Origin: CAWHPS01 sp963831235
GTDB lineage: Bacteria > Fibrobacterota > OXYB2-FULL-49-7 > JAEUSG01
DNA: 64,000 bases
NCBI GenBank assembly: GCA_963831235.1
Contig: CAWHPS010000053.1
Location: forward strand, 1 to 64,000
Direction: 5' to 3'
The notes beneath the pieces are model-generated. The model saw only the letters and a list, made by a program, of their open reading frames with translations. It made no database searches and was not told the DNA's origin. The position numbers were made by a program, and so were the translations under genes. This document shows, piece after piece, positions 43,977-53,613 of this stretch; positions within the stretch are counted from its first letter, which is position 1; every line of letters starts with the position of its first letter.

Positions 43977-45083
43977 ATGTTGTTTTTATTTACTACATGC
44001 ATTGTTTTGTATTTGTTTCTGGTGTTTGCAATCTTATATGGCCTTTTCGGAGGTCTTGGGGTACGTGAACGACTTGTTGATGCCCCAATTGGCAAGATGC
44101 CTTTTATCTCTGTAATAATTCCCGCAAAGAACGAAGCTTTGGCAATCGGAACAGTTCTAACGTCCCTTGCTGCCCAGGAATATGACCGTGATTTGTTTGA
44201 GGTAATTGTTGTTGATGACCATTCAAAAGACGGTACAAGCGATGTTGCCATGGAAAAGGCGTCTATTGTCAATTCTCTTTCAGTAATAAAAGTAAGTGAT
44301 GAGGCTACGGCCCTCTATGGCAAACAGAATGCAATAGACGCTGGTGTACTGGCATCTAAAGGTAATTACATTGTTTGTACTGATGCTGATTGTGAACTTG
44401 ATTCAGGGTTTCTTAAAAGTTATGCAGAGGCTTTTGCAAAAGGAGCAGATCTTGCTTTTTCCTGGACATTGCTTTGGCCGGCTAAAACCATTTTTGAAAG
44501 ATTACAGGCATCGGACCTTTGTTTTTTATTTACTGTGGCAGCAGGAACCGCAAGGCTCAATGTCCCATTGTCATGCATGGGCAATAACATTGGATTTACA
44601 AAAGGTAGCTATCAGGCTCTCGGAGGCTACAAGGAACTGGGGCCGTCTCCTGTGGAAGATTACCAGCTTTTGTCTGCCTACAGAAAGATCGGACGCAGAA
44701 TACGCTATATTGGTTCGCCGGAACCATTGGTGAGGACCGCTCCTGTCAATAATTTCAAATCATTTTTATATCAACGGGTAAGATGGGCGAGGGGTGCAAT
44801 GGCAATTAATCCAGGCATTAATCTATTGACCCTTATTGCACTTTTTGCAAACACACTTACAATATATTGCTTTGCGAGCCTGATATGGGGCGGATTTGTT
44901 ATAGGCGCTGTTTTAGGGGTAATAAAGATTCTAACGGACTATTTAATGTTCACACTCGGGAAAAGATATTTCAGGCGCGATACCAGTCTGGCTGATTTTC
45001 CGATCTGGGAGGCATACTATCTTTTTTCACCAATCATTTATCTATTCTTCATGATGTTTATTCCAAAGCGAAAATGGCGATAA
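43977..45083 (+). CDS. Membrane-bound family 2 glycosyltransferase
   Basis: 368 residues. An N-terminal membrane helix (LFLFTTCIVLYLFLVFAILYGLF), then the GT2 core: SVIIPAKNEA, VIVVDDHSKDGT, TDADCE (metal-binding), and QRVRWARG, the QxxRW acceptor motif of processive enzymes. Two more membrane helices end the protein. Enzymes of this shape make or extend extracellular polysaccharide or glycolipid from nucleotide sugars. It starts 3 bases after the preceding membrane protein gene, so it is cotranscribed with it. Confidence 0.88.
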   Translation: MLFLFTTCIVLYLFLVFAILYGLFGGLGVRERLVDAPIGKMPFISVIIPAKNEALAIGTVLTSLAAQEYDRDLFEVIVVDDHSKDGTSDVAMEKASIVNSLSVIKVSDEATALYGKQNAIDAGVLASKGNYIVCTDADCELDSGFLKSYAEAFAKGADLAFSWTLLWPAKTIFERLQASDLCFLFTVAAGTARLNVPLSCMGNNIGFTKGSYQALGGYKELGPSPVEDYQLLSAYRKIGRRIRYIGSPEPLVRTAPVNNFKSFLYQRVRWARGAMAINPGINLLTLIALFANTLTIYCFASLIWGGFVIGAVLGVIKILTDYLMFTLGKRYFRRDTSLADFPIWEAYYLFSPIIYLFFMMFIPKRKWR

Positions 45084-45168
45084 AATCATTTGTTTGAGCA
45101 ATGCACATATTGCGGAATAGACGGCTTTGTTGGTATAATCCCGCAGGAATTTATTCGGATAATTTATT

Positions 45169-46140
45169 TCAGTATTGTCCGTATTCCTTCCACGCTTCAA
45201 TCATGGCCATGTAATTTTCAGATGGAACATCTTCCTGTACTGCGTTGCTGGCACCCAGGACCAGTCTGCCATTGATTTTGCAGTCAACCAGCAGCCGGTG
45301 TGTTTCCTCGAAAACGCTTTCAGGCGTGCCCATAACAAGGTTTCCGCAATCCACATTGCCACAAAGGGTGATGGTTTGGAAACGCCTTTTCACCTCCCGT
45401 ATGTCCATACCGGCCACAGGATCAATCGCCTGCAGTGCATGAATCCCGCTTTCAACAAGGGCTTCCATGACACTCATGATATTGCCGTCCGTGTGCTGGA
45501 TAAAGAAGCAGCCAAGTCCGCGGACGGTTTCAGCCATTTCTTTCAAGTATGGGAGGACGAAACGCGAAAAAAGTTCAGGTGGAAAAAAAACACCGTGGTT
45601 GTCCGCTATATCCGAGGATGTAAACATTGCCCCGACACCCAAATCCGCAAGCCTTTTAGCCATGGTCGTACCATACTTGAGGGATGTCTGAGCCATGGCG
45701 TCAATCTTTTCCGGTTTATCATACATAAGATAGGAAAATTCCAGGTATTTGTCTGAATGAGGTATTCCAATGGTACCGCCGCAGTTGCCAATGAGCATGA
45801 ATCTGTTTCCCGCGGTTTTCTTAAGGATTTCGATTTGCCTGAAACGGTTTTCTCCCCGGAGCCAGAAAAAAGCCGGCACATTTGGAGCAACCTCCCAATA
45901 GCTCCCAGGTGTTGTCACAGCGTGAAAAGAGAGCTTTTCGGATACTTCACAGATTATATCGGCGTTTGTGTGTAAGGCCTTTTCCTGTTCGCTCGCTGTT
46001 AATTTATCGAACTCTGTTCCAATCTTCAGTTTCTGCTTTGAAAAACGATTCCACCCATGAAACTCCAATTCCCATATCGGCACCTGGGGGACATCTTTTT
46101 GCCCTGCGAATACAGCGCCGATTATCTCTTTTTTTGTCAT
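45169..46140 (-). CDS. Uroporphyrinogen decarboxylase-family protein (methyltransferase-like)
   Basis: 323 residues. The UroD fold signatures are present in changed form (TLCGNVDCGNLVMGTPE, FIQHTDGNIMSVMEAL), and the N-terminus PIWELEFHGWNRF is not that of true HemE, so this is the MtaA/CmuA-like branch that moves methyl groups with corrinoid proteins, or an uncharacterised relative. The His and Asp in IQHTDGN could bind zinc as in MtaA. It is the downstream gene of a minus-strand pair, 15 bases after the rimO stop. Confidence 0.78.
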   Translation of the reverse strand: MTKKEIIGAVFAGQKDVPQVPIWELEFHGWNRFSKQKLKIGTEFDKLTASEQEKALHTNADIICEVSEKLSFHAVTTPGSYWEVAPNVPAFFWLRGENRFRQIEILKKTAGNRFMLIGNCGGTIGIPHSDKYLEFSYLMYDKPEKIDAMAQTSLKYGTTMAKRLADLGVGAMFTSSDIADNHGVFFPPELFSRFVLPYLKEMAETVRGLGCFFIQHTDGNIMSVMEALVESGIHALQAIDPVAGMDIREVKRRFQTITLCGNVDCGNLVMGTPESVFEETHRLLVDCKINGRLVLGASNAVQEDVPSENYMAMIEAWKEYGQY

Positions 46141-46155
46141 AATTTAATTACTCCT

Positions 46156-47412
46156 TTAATCCGTATAGATATCCAATCCTATAGCTGATTTTATTTTAAC
46201 TCGTTTAAAAGTCCCCGGCATTAATGACGAATCGTTTATTATTACGTTGCAGTCGACATCAGGTGCGTCCCTCTCTGTCCTGCCGATGCTTATATTGTCC
46301 TCTGTTTCATCTATTAAAACATCCTGAAATGTATTCACAACTGCCTGGTTCTTTTTGTTAATAATATCGTTTTGAAGATATAGAAGTTCTTCCATTCTTG
46401 ACTTCATGGTTTTTTCCGGTACTCGTCCTTTTATTGCGAATGCGTGTGTGCCCTCTTCCGGTGAATAGGAAAAAACACCCATTCGATCGAAGACGGCGTC
46501 CTTTACAAAATCACAAAGTTCCTGATGCTGCGCTTCTGTTTCACCTGGAAAACCCGTAATGAATGTGGTGCGCAGGGCAATGGTTGGAATTTTATCTCGA
46601 ATCATCCTGATGAGCTTTTCCACCATGGCGCGCGTATAATGGCGGTTCATGTTCCTTAACATCGGGTCTGATATGTGCTGCAATGGCATGTCCATATATT
46701 TTACAATCGAAGGCGTATCTGCAATTGTGTCAATCAATTCCTCGGAAATGCCGGAAGGATGGCAGTACATTAGCCTTATCCATTCAAAAGGATTTTTCAT
46801 CCTGCCCAGTTTTTTAAGAAGATTGGGTAGGCCGGTTCTATTTCCATACGCCGTTGTATCCTGGGCCACGATTATAAGTTCTTTTACGCCCTGTTCGCGC
46901 AGCTGACGGGCTTCAGAAAGTATCTCATTCTCCAGCCTTGAAACATGCTTTCCCCTTATTGATGGAATTGCGCAATAAGAACAAAGGTTATTACATCCCT
47001 CGGATATTTTAAGCGATGTTGTATGTTTTAAGCCAGACAACAAGCGGATGGTACTGCATGATTTGTTTTTTTGTTTTGCTCCATAAAGGTCCAATATTTT
47101 ATCGACAACAGCATCGGAATCTGCCAGACCAAGTATGGCATCAGCTTCGGGAATATCCAACTTTAGATCGGATGAATATCTTTTGGCAAGGCAGCCGGCT
47201 ACTGCGACTTTTCGTTCTTTTAGGTGGTGAAATATTGTTTCAAGCGATTCTTCCTTGGCTGCGCGTATGAATCCGCATGTATTGACAATAACAAGATCAG
47301 CATCATCAGAGCCCTGTGTTATTTTAAAGCCCGAGTTATACAGTTTGGCTGCAAGTTTTTCGCCATCAACCTTGTTTTTATCACAGCCCAGATTATGGAT
47401 AAATATCTTCAT
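46156..47412 (-). CDS. rimO: Ribosomal protein S12 methylthiotransferase RimO
   Basis: 418 residues. N-terminal UPF0004 domain (IHNLGCDKNKVDGE, VIVNTCGFI, VAGCLAKRY) with three Cys for a second cluster, the radical SAM motif SEGCNNLCSYC binding the first 4Fe-4S cluster, and a C-terminal TRAM domain that binds S12. It adds a methylthio group to an Asp of ribosomal protein S12. Slightly short at the TRAM end but complete. It is followed by the UroD-family gene. Confidence 0.94.
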   Translation of the reverse strand: MKIFIHNLGCDKNKVDGEKLAAKLYNSGFKITQGSDDADLVIVNTCGFIRAAKEESLETIFHHLKERKVAVAGCLAKRYSSDLKLDIPEADAILGLADSDAVVDKILDLYGAKQKNKSCSTIRLLSGLKHTTSLKISEGCNNLCSYCAIPSIRGKHVSRLENEILSEARQLREQGVKELIIVAQDTTAYGNRTGLPNLLKKLGRMKNPFEWIRLMYCHPSGISEELIDTIADTPSIVKYMDMPLQHISDPMLRNMNRHYTRAMVEKLIRMIRDKIPTIALRTTFITGFPGETEAQHQELCDFVKDAVFDRMGVFSYSPEEGTHAFAIKGRVPEKTMKSRMEELLYLQNDIINKKNQAVVNTFQDVLIDETEDNISIGRTERDAPDVDCNVIINDSSLMPGTFKRVKIKSAIGLDIYTD

Positions 47413-47585
47413 TTTTACTTGTGAGCATTTATTAAAACAACAGGCACTCCTGTTATGTAGTTGAAAAATAGTTCAATAAGTCCCATATTTGCATCATTAA
47501 AGAAGACATTGAAATGATTCCAGGAAGAAGGCCGGTTCAATTTTGAGGTGCAACTTTTAACATACATACACTCATGATATCAGGA

Positions 47586-48497
47586 TTACTTTCTGAGCAG
47601 ACCTGGAACATATCCCCTGAATCGCATAAAGGTTTTATTCAAATGTGCGGCGTCGTAAAAACCGGTAAGCTGCGCGATTTGTTTGATCCTTTTATCAGTT
47701 TCCAGAATAAGCCTCTCGGCTTGATTGAGACGGAAGCACATCAAATATTCAAGCGGCGACATACCGCAGTATTGCTTGAAAAGACGGCATAAGTAATTGT
47801 GCTGACAATTCCCTGCCTGTGCAAGGATTTTCAGGTCTATTCGTTTTGAATAATTTTGATTAATGAATTTAAAAACCGCCTGTAAAGAACTTGACCTGGT
47901 AACAACCCCTTTTCTATCCAGGATATTATAATTCAGACAATAATGCCGGCATAAGAGCTGGATGACATACAATGCAAGCCCGTGTACTCCGATATCGGAA
48001 GAAGCGGTTGGAAGATAACTTTCGTAAACCAGCTCTTTCATGGTTTTTAACAGTGTTTTAAATTCGCTTCCGGTTATCGTCATGTGGTGGTGAGGCTTGT
48101 TAACCGCGTCAGGCAAAGGCTCGCTCGTGAAAAGCGACGGATAACCTTTAAGCGAATTCAATTTACCCCCATAATCCGCAAGGAATTTTGGATGCAATAA
48201 AAGCTGGTAAGTATCAAGGCCTTTTCGTGAAAGATAACCATGCCGCATGCCGATGGGAATGATAAAAACGTCGCCAGCGCCGACTTCGAGAACATTGTCG
48301 CCAAAATAGTGCCAGCCATGGCCTTTTGCAATGAGAACTATTTCGATAAAGCCATGACTATGCATACCAAGTTCGTGCATTTTATAAAGGAATGCCCCTA
48401 TATATTGTCGGCCGACCCATCGGGTATAATCATCCGGCGCCCAGTAAGGCGTGTTGGTATGGGGAAGCCGGGAAAGATCAGGAGGTTTGGATTTCAT
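47586..48497 (-). CDS. AraC-family transcriptional regulator
   Basis: 303 residues if started at ATG 48497 (MKSKPPDL); a start 36 bases further up is also open. The N-terminal cupin region (GHGWHYFGDNVLEVGAGDVFII) senses a ligand and the last ~90 residues are two helix-turn-helix units (LKILAQAGNCQHNYLCRLFK, IAQLTGFYDAAHLNKTFMRF), the AraC signature. It would regulate sugar or glycan genes; the nearby broken GH28-like gene on the other strand, starting about 400 bases away, is a possible target. Confidence 0.9.
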   Translation of the reverse strand: MKSKPPDLSRLPHTNTPYWAPDDYTRWVGRQYIGAFLYKMHELGMHSHGFIEIVLIAKGHGWHYFGDNVLEVGAGDVFIIPIGMRHGYLSRKGLDTYQLLLHPKFLADYGGKLNSLKGYPSLFTSEPLPDAVNKPHHHMTITGSEFKTLLKTMKELVYESYLPTASSDIGVHGLALYVIQLLCRHYCLNYNILDRKGVVTRSSSLQAVFKFINQNYSKRIDLKILAQAGNCQHNYLCRLFKQYCGMSPLEYLMCFRLNQAERLILETDKRIKQIAQLTGFYDAAHLNKTFMRFRGYVPGLLRK

Positions 48498-48681
48498 GTT
48501 ATATTGAAAAATACAACAAAAAGATAATCCCATACAAGAAAAGCGGTTAATTCATGTGGTAAAAAGAAAATGTTAAGTATATATTAATAACAAGTTCCCG
48601 AAGTTAAAATAAAACAAACCTGAGCAGGGTCAAGCAGTGGCACAAAATAAGGCAGGAAGATTTCTTTCAGTCCTTCTATGA

Positions 48682-48831
48682 ACAATCAGGCTGTTGCAAT
48701 CTTCCGGGGTGCATAATCTGGCTTGGGACGGTATGGGCTTGAACAACGAGAGGGCAGCGGCGGAGTTTTTCTGTCAGGCAATGGCGGGTAACAAGATAGT
48801 TGTTCCACGTATGTTGACATTACTGAGGTAG
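48682..48831 (+). pseudogene. Isolated C-terminal sorting-domain remnant
   Basis: After a TGA at 48679 the frame reads SSGVHNLAWDGMGLN, then RAAAEFFCQAMAGNK and IVVPRMLTLLR to TAG 48829-48831. This resembles the last ~45 residues of FlgD/Por-type sorting domains (W-D-G ... G-V-Y ... K...LL) with GVYF changed to EFFC. No body of a protein precedes it. It accounts for most of the gap between the AraC gene and 48904. Confidence 0.55.
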
Positions 48832-48903
48832 GAAAAGTATCATTTTTATACTGTCAAGACTAATATGCCGTGCAACGGCAAAGATTAAACCTAAAGGCTC
48901 TAT

Positions 48904-50662
48904 ATGCGATTGAACCTGTTAGTATTCGTTCTGCTTGTTGCTTTGGTTTCAAACTTTGCCACAGCAGCAGATATTGTTGCCTGGCCTGCGCCCGGCGGCA
49001 TAGAACTTAATACCACCTGGGTAGTACAGGTAAAAGCTGCTGGTGCCCCATGGGTTGATTTGGATGAATATGACGCTGTTGTGGATGCCGAACTGCAGGC
49101 ACATATATCTTTTGTTTACTTTGACATGGATTCCGGGGGAAATGTTGAAGTCAGGGCCATTTATACATCAGATAACGTAAACAGCGCAAAAGTAAGACCC
49201 GATATCGCCAGCATAACGCCTGTAATTTCCGGTGATACGGTATCTTTCACTTTGCAAAGCCCTGAAAAAGTATCACTGGAAATAAACGGCGATACTTATA
49301 ACAATCTTTTTGTTTTTGCAAATCAAATTGAAACCGCAATCATTGATTCAACCGGGCCTAATATGCACTATTTTGGCCGTGGCATGCATACATTGGGTGA
49401 TGGCAGACGGCGCGGTGCCGTTGAATTTGGCAACCGGCGATACAGTATATATTGCAGGGGGCGCTGTTGTGAACGGCAACCTTAAGGCTTCCTCGGTCAG
49501 GGATGTTGTTATTATGGGTCATGGCATACTCAGCGGCAATTTATTCGAACACAACGTGCCGGATAACGAACCCAAATCCGGCATGATGTACCTTACCAAT
49601 GTAACGAACCTCAAAGTGCAAGACCTCATCCTACTGAACACCTGCGGATGGAATATTTCCGTTAATTATTGCGATTCCGCTAAATTCCAAAATCTAAAAA
49701 TCCTCTCATGGACCGTGAATTCCGACGGCATTAATCCTAGGGGTTCCAATCATATCACCATTGATGATTGCCTGATAAGAAATGATGATGATTGCATTTC
49801 AATCAAGCTTGCCTATGGGGTTCCTGGAACTTCCACAAATGTAAGAGGGTGCCATAATATTCTTATCCAGAACTGCATTTTTTGGGCGGACCGAGGAAGG
49901 GTCATCCTTTTTGGCCCCGAATCTTTCAGCACCATGGACAGGAATTTTGACAGTGTTATGGTACGCAATTGCGATGTTCTTTGGTGCAAGAATTTCGATA
50001 TTGATTGGGCGCGCGGTGTGTTTGCCATTAATTGCAATGACGGTGCGGTTGTCAAGAATGTAACTTTCGAGGATTTACGTGTTGACGCTATTCATCGCAC
50101 GGCTAACCTTATCAATATTCGTCTGGAAAAAACACCCTTCGGGACATCCGCCGGGGCCGGGGTGCAAAACATTAACTTTAACCGGGTCACATTAAAAACT
50201 TCCAACCAGCAAAGCAATGTCATTTATGGTGAAGATGCCAGCCATATCATTAACAACGTACATTTTAGGGATCTCAAAATCAATGGACAATATATTATAA
50301 GCGCAATTGATGGCGGGTTTGATCTGAACAGCTTTACTGACAACATCACCTTTCAGCGTGGTGATACGTACGTAGAAGGCGAATTAAATTTAGAAAGAGA
50401 TAACCTTACAGCAAGCCCCAATCCTTTTAATCCTGCTGTAAACATTCAGGTGTCCGGTTGGCAGAGGGGAACCGTGCTTAGAATATTCAATGTCAGCGGC
50501 AAGGTTATGGCGGATTTGACGTCAGCCTTGAACAGTGGTTCTTATGTCAAGGGAGTGCGGGAGGTGACATGGAATGCTGCGGGTCAGGCGTCGGGGGTGT
50601 ATCTGGTATTGCTGCGGCATGGGAATGTGGAATTCAAGCGCAAGGTTCTTCTGATAAAATAA
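48904..50662 (+). pseudogene. Secreted GH28-like glycosidase, split by a frameshift near 49400
   Basis: The first frame (48904-49485) gives a signal peptide (LLVFVLLVALVSNFATA) and a beta-sandwich start typical of GH28/pectin-type enzymes (VRPDIASITP, SLEINGDTYNNLFVFA). The other frame carries on from VPLNLATGDTVYIAGGAVV, about 49420, through right-handed beta-helix repeats (SDGINPRGSNHITIDDCLIR, NDDDCISIK) to a sorting domain (SPNPFNPAVNIQVSG, GVYLVLLRHGN) at 50662. The Asp cluster in DGIN and NDDDC matches the catalytic region of GH28. One base inserted or lost between ~49395 and 49420 would restore about 585 residues. It may be a pseudogene or a sequencing error. It would act outside the cell on pectin or a related glycan. 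Confidence 0.75.
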
Positions 50663-50742
50663 ATATTTGGAAAAGGGCAGGGGTAAATTATAATTTTAAC
50701 ATGGGTGATATTATAAGAGACTCCTAAGTTAAGTGAGAATTT

Positions 50743-50772
50743 ATTTTTAAGCATCGCTAAAGGCTTAAAAAT
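50743..50772 (+). other. Perfect hairpin before the IS110 transposase
   Basis: ATTTTTAAGC pairs with GCTTAAAAAT (50763-50772) across a 10-base loop, 23 bases before the start codon. It may control translation or be part of the element end. Confidence 0.5.
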
Positions 50773-50795
50773 CACTTTAACCGAAGGAATCTCAG

Positions 50796-51971
50796 ATGAG
50801 AAATTACAAAATTGCAGCAGTCTGTCGAAACAGGAAAGCAGTGGAGGAGTATCCCATGGTTGTTTCATTAGATGACCATACATCAAACATATATATGTAT
50901 GGTGTCAACATTCTATCCGGTGAATTGATGGTGGACAAGAATATTATGGGAGACTACCAGGCCGTACGCAATCAGCTTGAGAAGATAGGATCCAAAGAAC
51001 GGATGATGGTGTTGGTGGAATGCGGCAATAAAGGTTTTTCGCCATACCGCTATTTTGTCAAGCATGGCTATCATTGCAAGCTTATTGCGACAAGTTCGAT
51101 TCCGAACCGCGGCAAGGAGCAGAAGACAGATCGGGATGACGCGATTGCAAATTTGGATTATTATATGGCGGGGTTACTTCGATTTGTTCATATTCCCGAC
51201 GCGGCGGACGAAGATGCCCGCGAGTGTCTTCGTTATCGCTATGATCTGGCATGGTCAATAGGCAAGCAGAAACAGCGTATTCTTTCATTAGTGAAGCGTC
51301 AAGGGCAACAGTTTAGCGGTACAAAAACCAACTGGACGGTTCAACATCATCGGTGGCTCAAAGCGGTTGAACTTCCGATTTGTACGCGTATACGTTTGGA
51401 CATGATGCTCACGGAATTGGAAACGTTGAAAACCAAGACATCGGAGTTGGATTTAAAGTTGACGGAACTCTTTTTGAAAAATGATCATTATGCAAAACTG
51501 ATGGCATTGTATCAAGCTCTGCCAGGATTTGGGTTCGTAGGATCAATGACGCTGATAGTCGAGGGACATGATCTTCATCGTTTTTCTACAGAGGATCGTT
51601 TGATGAACTATGTTGGTTTGATTCCCAGGAAATATTCCTCCGGAACACACGATCCGGCCCGGGGGATTACAAAAGCAGGTAATTCCTATCTGCGACTTGC
51701 GTTTGTAGGAGCCGCTAAGTTTTATACGGATCGGCGGTTGATGCGTTCAGAGGCATCGCTTACGGATAGCCCTGTGCTATTACGCGAATTTATAATGCGT
51801 TGTCAAGACAGGCTATATAGCAGATATAAATACTTGCGAAATCAAGGCAAATGCAGCAACAAGGCAAAATGCGCCATTGCCCGTGAATTATGCGGATTCA
51901 TTTGGGAGCTAATCGTCAAGGTTCAGCCACAGATAGAAAAATTAAATACGACCGTTAAGGCTGCTGCGTGA
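50796..51971 (+). CDS. IS110-family transposase (DEDD recombinase)
   Basis: 391 residues. The N-terminal DEDD_Tnp_IS110 domain (VVSLDDHTSN with the first Asp, VLVECGNKGFS with Glu, KTDRDDAIANL with the Asp pair) and the C-terminal Transposase_20 domain (ALPGFGFVGSMTLI, LMNYVGLIPRKYSSG, ITKAGNSYLRLAF) with the Ser needed for recombination are complete. GAAGGA is 8 bases before the ATG. The enzyme uses a bridge RNA to pick donor and target DNA. No frameshift. It lies next to decayed secreted-enzyme genes. Confidence 0.92.
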   Translation: MRNYKIAAVCRNRKAVEEYPMVVSLDDHTSNIYMYGVNILSGELMVDKNIMGDYQAVRNQLEKIGSKERMMVLVECGNKGFSPYRYFVKHGYHCKLIATSSIPNRGKEQKTDRDDAIANLDYYMAGLLRFVHIPDAADEDARECLRYRYDLAWSIGKQKQRILSLVKRQGQQFSGTKTNWTVQHHRWLKAVELPICTRIRLDMMLTELETLKTKTSELDLKLTELFLKNDHYAKLMALYQALPGFGFVGSMTLIVEGHDLHRFSTEDRLMNYVGLIPRKYSSGTHDPARGITKAGNSYLRLAFVGAAKFYTDRRLMRSEASLTDSPVLLREFIMRCQDRLYSRYKYLRNQGKCSNKAKCAIARELCGFIWELIVKVQPQIEKLNTTVKAAA

Positions 51972-52306
51972 AAGCCAAAAACCGTGCCAACCTCCGCATC
52001 CGCGAGGGGTGCTCTGGTTGTCACGGTTTTTGCAGAATTCAAAAAGGAGCGTCACGTTTGCCATAAAGAAGAGAACAAGGAAAGCGCTGTGAAGCCCGCG
52101 TTGTCATGCATTGCAGAGTGTATTTATACATGGTCTGCGTTTGGGTGAAATAATATAGCGGATAACACAGAGTGAATTATATATCGTAGGGTAACCAGTC
52201 CCAGGATAACTGCTTTGACTCTGTCAGTCAAATTTCTGTTCTCTTCTTTTTGGTGCATGTGACGAAACAAGAAAATGAAGTAAAGCCATATTTTCTTATT
52301 GACTGG
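51972..52306 (+). ncRNA. Candidate bridge RNA region of the IS110 element
   Basis: No gene lies in these 335 bases. Right after the stop, AAAAACCGTG (51977-51986) pairs with CACGGTTTTT (52022-52031), and inside it CAACC pairs with GGTTG and CCTC with GAGG, forming one long stem. This matches the place where IS1111-type elements keep their guide RNA. The first stem could also act as a terminator. Confidence 0.5.
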
Positions 52307-52323
52307 GGAGTCTCTTATAACTG

Positions 52324-52438
52324 CATGACAGCTAATGTATATGTTTACCCGTCGCCTCCGTGCGGCGGGTTTGTCTGGTTGAAATTTGTAATTGAAATCC
52401 GTGGAGAAGATTAAGAATCACACGCATTAGCTGTCATG
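52324..52438. repeat. 115-bp inverted-repeat element beside the IS110 right end
   Basis: CATGACAGCTAATG at 52324-52337 is exactly inverted at 52425-52438. The 87 bases between hold a hairpin (CCCGTCGCC...GGCGGG) and no gene. It could be a miniature transposable element or an integration site used by the IS. Only 3 bases separate it from the IS end. Confidence 0.55.
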
Positions 52439-52443
52439 TACCC

Positions 52444-53100
52444 TTAGGACTTAGTTGCAACATATTTTATTGTCCAATAATAATCCAGTTTTGTATATGA
52501 AACCTCATCACCTAAGCCATAAATTAAAGCCCGTAGTTTGGTTTCTGACGGAAAATTCTTTAACACGCGGTGCGACGATCCGTCATCTAAGTTTCTCATC
52601 TGGTACGTATTTCCATCTTCGTCACATTCAGATATAGGGTGATTGCTTCCCTCTACGTAAAGGTTATCCAGCAATAAAACAATCGCGCCAGGTTCAAGTA
52701 TTTTGCCCAAACCAACTAAAAACTCTTGCTGCCGATTCTTTGGAACATGCGATAACCAGAAACCGGCAAATGCCGCATTGAATGTGCCAATATCTTTCGG
52801 CAAACAATAGGCATCACCCACCATGAATGAAATCTTTCCTTCCGATACACGATGCCTGGCAATAGCCATTGGTTCCGGTGATGCATCGAGTGCGATAACC
52901 TCGGATGCAACAGGCGCAATGAATTGCGTCCAAAAACCCGTACCACAGGCGATCTCGATCAACCGACGGCCTGCAAAAAATGGCGGCAACCAATTCTTCA
53001 GACACTGAATGTCGGACTGACGTTCCGGTTTTTCGTAAACACGATCGTATTCCTGTGCTCTCGCTGCGTAATAAGATTTTATTGATGCGTCAGTCGCCAA
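52444..53100 (-). CDS. Class I SAM-dependent methyltransferase
   Basis: 218 residues. IEIACGTGFWTQF is motif I (SAM binding), VIALDASPE is motif II, FNAAFAGFWLSHVP is motif IV. The N-terminus AARAQEYDRVYEKP is typical of small Methyltransf_11 proteins. The substrate is unknown; the order of motifs is like that of UbiE/tellurite-resistance relatives. It is followed in the same direction by nothing and preceded, 11 bases away, by the GNAT gene. Confidence 0.9.
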   Translation of the reverse strand: MATDASIKSYYAARAQEYDRVYEKPERQSDIQCLKNWLPPFFAGRRLIEIACGTGFWTQFIAPVASEVIALDASPEPMAIARHRVSEGKISFMVGDAYCLPKDIGTFNAAFAGFWLSHVPKNRQQEFLVGLGKILEPGAIVLLLDNLYVEGSNHPISECDEDGNTYQMRNLDDGSSHRVLKNFPSETKLRALIYGLGDEVSYTKLDYYWTIKYVATKS

Positions 53101-53111
53101 TATTGGTATTT

Positions 53112-53579
53112 TTAAGTTAATGCTTTCTCTATGATGTAGTTTTTAAGATTTTGGCCTTTTATTTTAACAAGATTAGGCCGGATAGAAAAAAATCCCATTG
53201 CAATAAAAAAGGGTTTTGCCGTGATACTCACTTCGGCGATAAATTTTAAATATCCTTTTCCCCTGGCGGCCTCCTCTATATTTGACATTAATTTTCGGCC
53301 TATTCCTTTACCTTGAAAATCTTTATCAACATAAAAACAATCAATGTGGCCGGGAGGCTCCAATTCAGCAAAACCTAATACTCTGTTATTTTCTATGGCT
53401 ATGATCGGTTGTTTTATTCGTAATCGTTTTCTCCACTTTGGATAATCCTTGGCAGTACCGATCCAAGCATCAATTTCTTCTGGCGTATAATCTTGTGAAC
53501 AAACAGTCCTGATTGTTGCTTCGAATAAATCTGCGATTTGATCAGAATACTTTTCGTCGAATTTAATAATCTGTATCAT
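53112..53579 (-). CDS. GNAT-family N-acetyltransferase
   Basis: 155 residues. Acetyl-CoA motif A is in FYVDKDFQGKGIGRKLM (QGKGIG) and the beta-bulge strand is VLGFAELEPPGHIDCF. FFIAMGFFSI is the C-terminal strand/helix of the fold. It would acetylate an amine or small molecule such as an antibiotic or protein N-terminus; no target can be told. It is cotranscribed with the methyltransferase gene downstream (11-base gap). Confidence 0.9.
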   Translation of the reverse strand: MIQIIKFDEKYSDQIADLFEATIRTVCSQDYTPEEIDAWIGTAKDYPKWRKRLRIKQPIIAIENNRVLGFAELEPPGHIDCFYVDKDFQGKGIGRKLMSNIEEAARGKGYLKFIAEVSITAKPFFIAMGFFSIRPNLVKIKGQNLKNYIIEKALT

Positions 53580-53613
53580 AGTATGCCTTCATAAAATAAT
53601 GAGAAAATACCCT

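Larger units (their letters stand above)
50711..52320 (+). mobile_element. IS110/IS1111-type insertion sequence
   Basis: TTATAAGAGACTCC at 50711-50724 is repeated exactly inverted at 52307-52320, enclosing one transposase of DEDD/Transposase_20 type. About 85 bases lie before the gene and about 335 after it. IS110-family elements do not make normal target duplications and I see none. The long 3' non-coding stretch holds structured RNA, as in the IS1111 branch. Confidence 0.8.

Noticed and set aside
45175..45756. 193-codon plus-strand frame opposite the UroD-family gene
   Set aside because: Antisense shadow; the minus-strand protein shows clear UroD-fold motifs.
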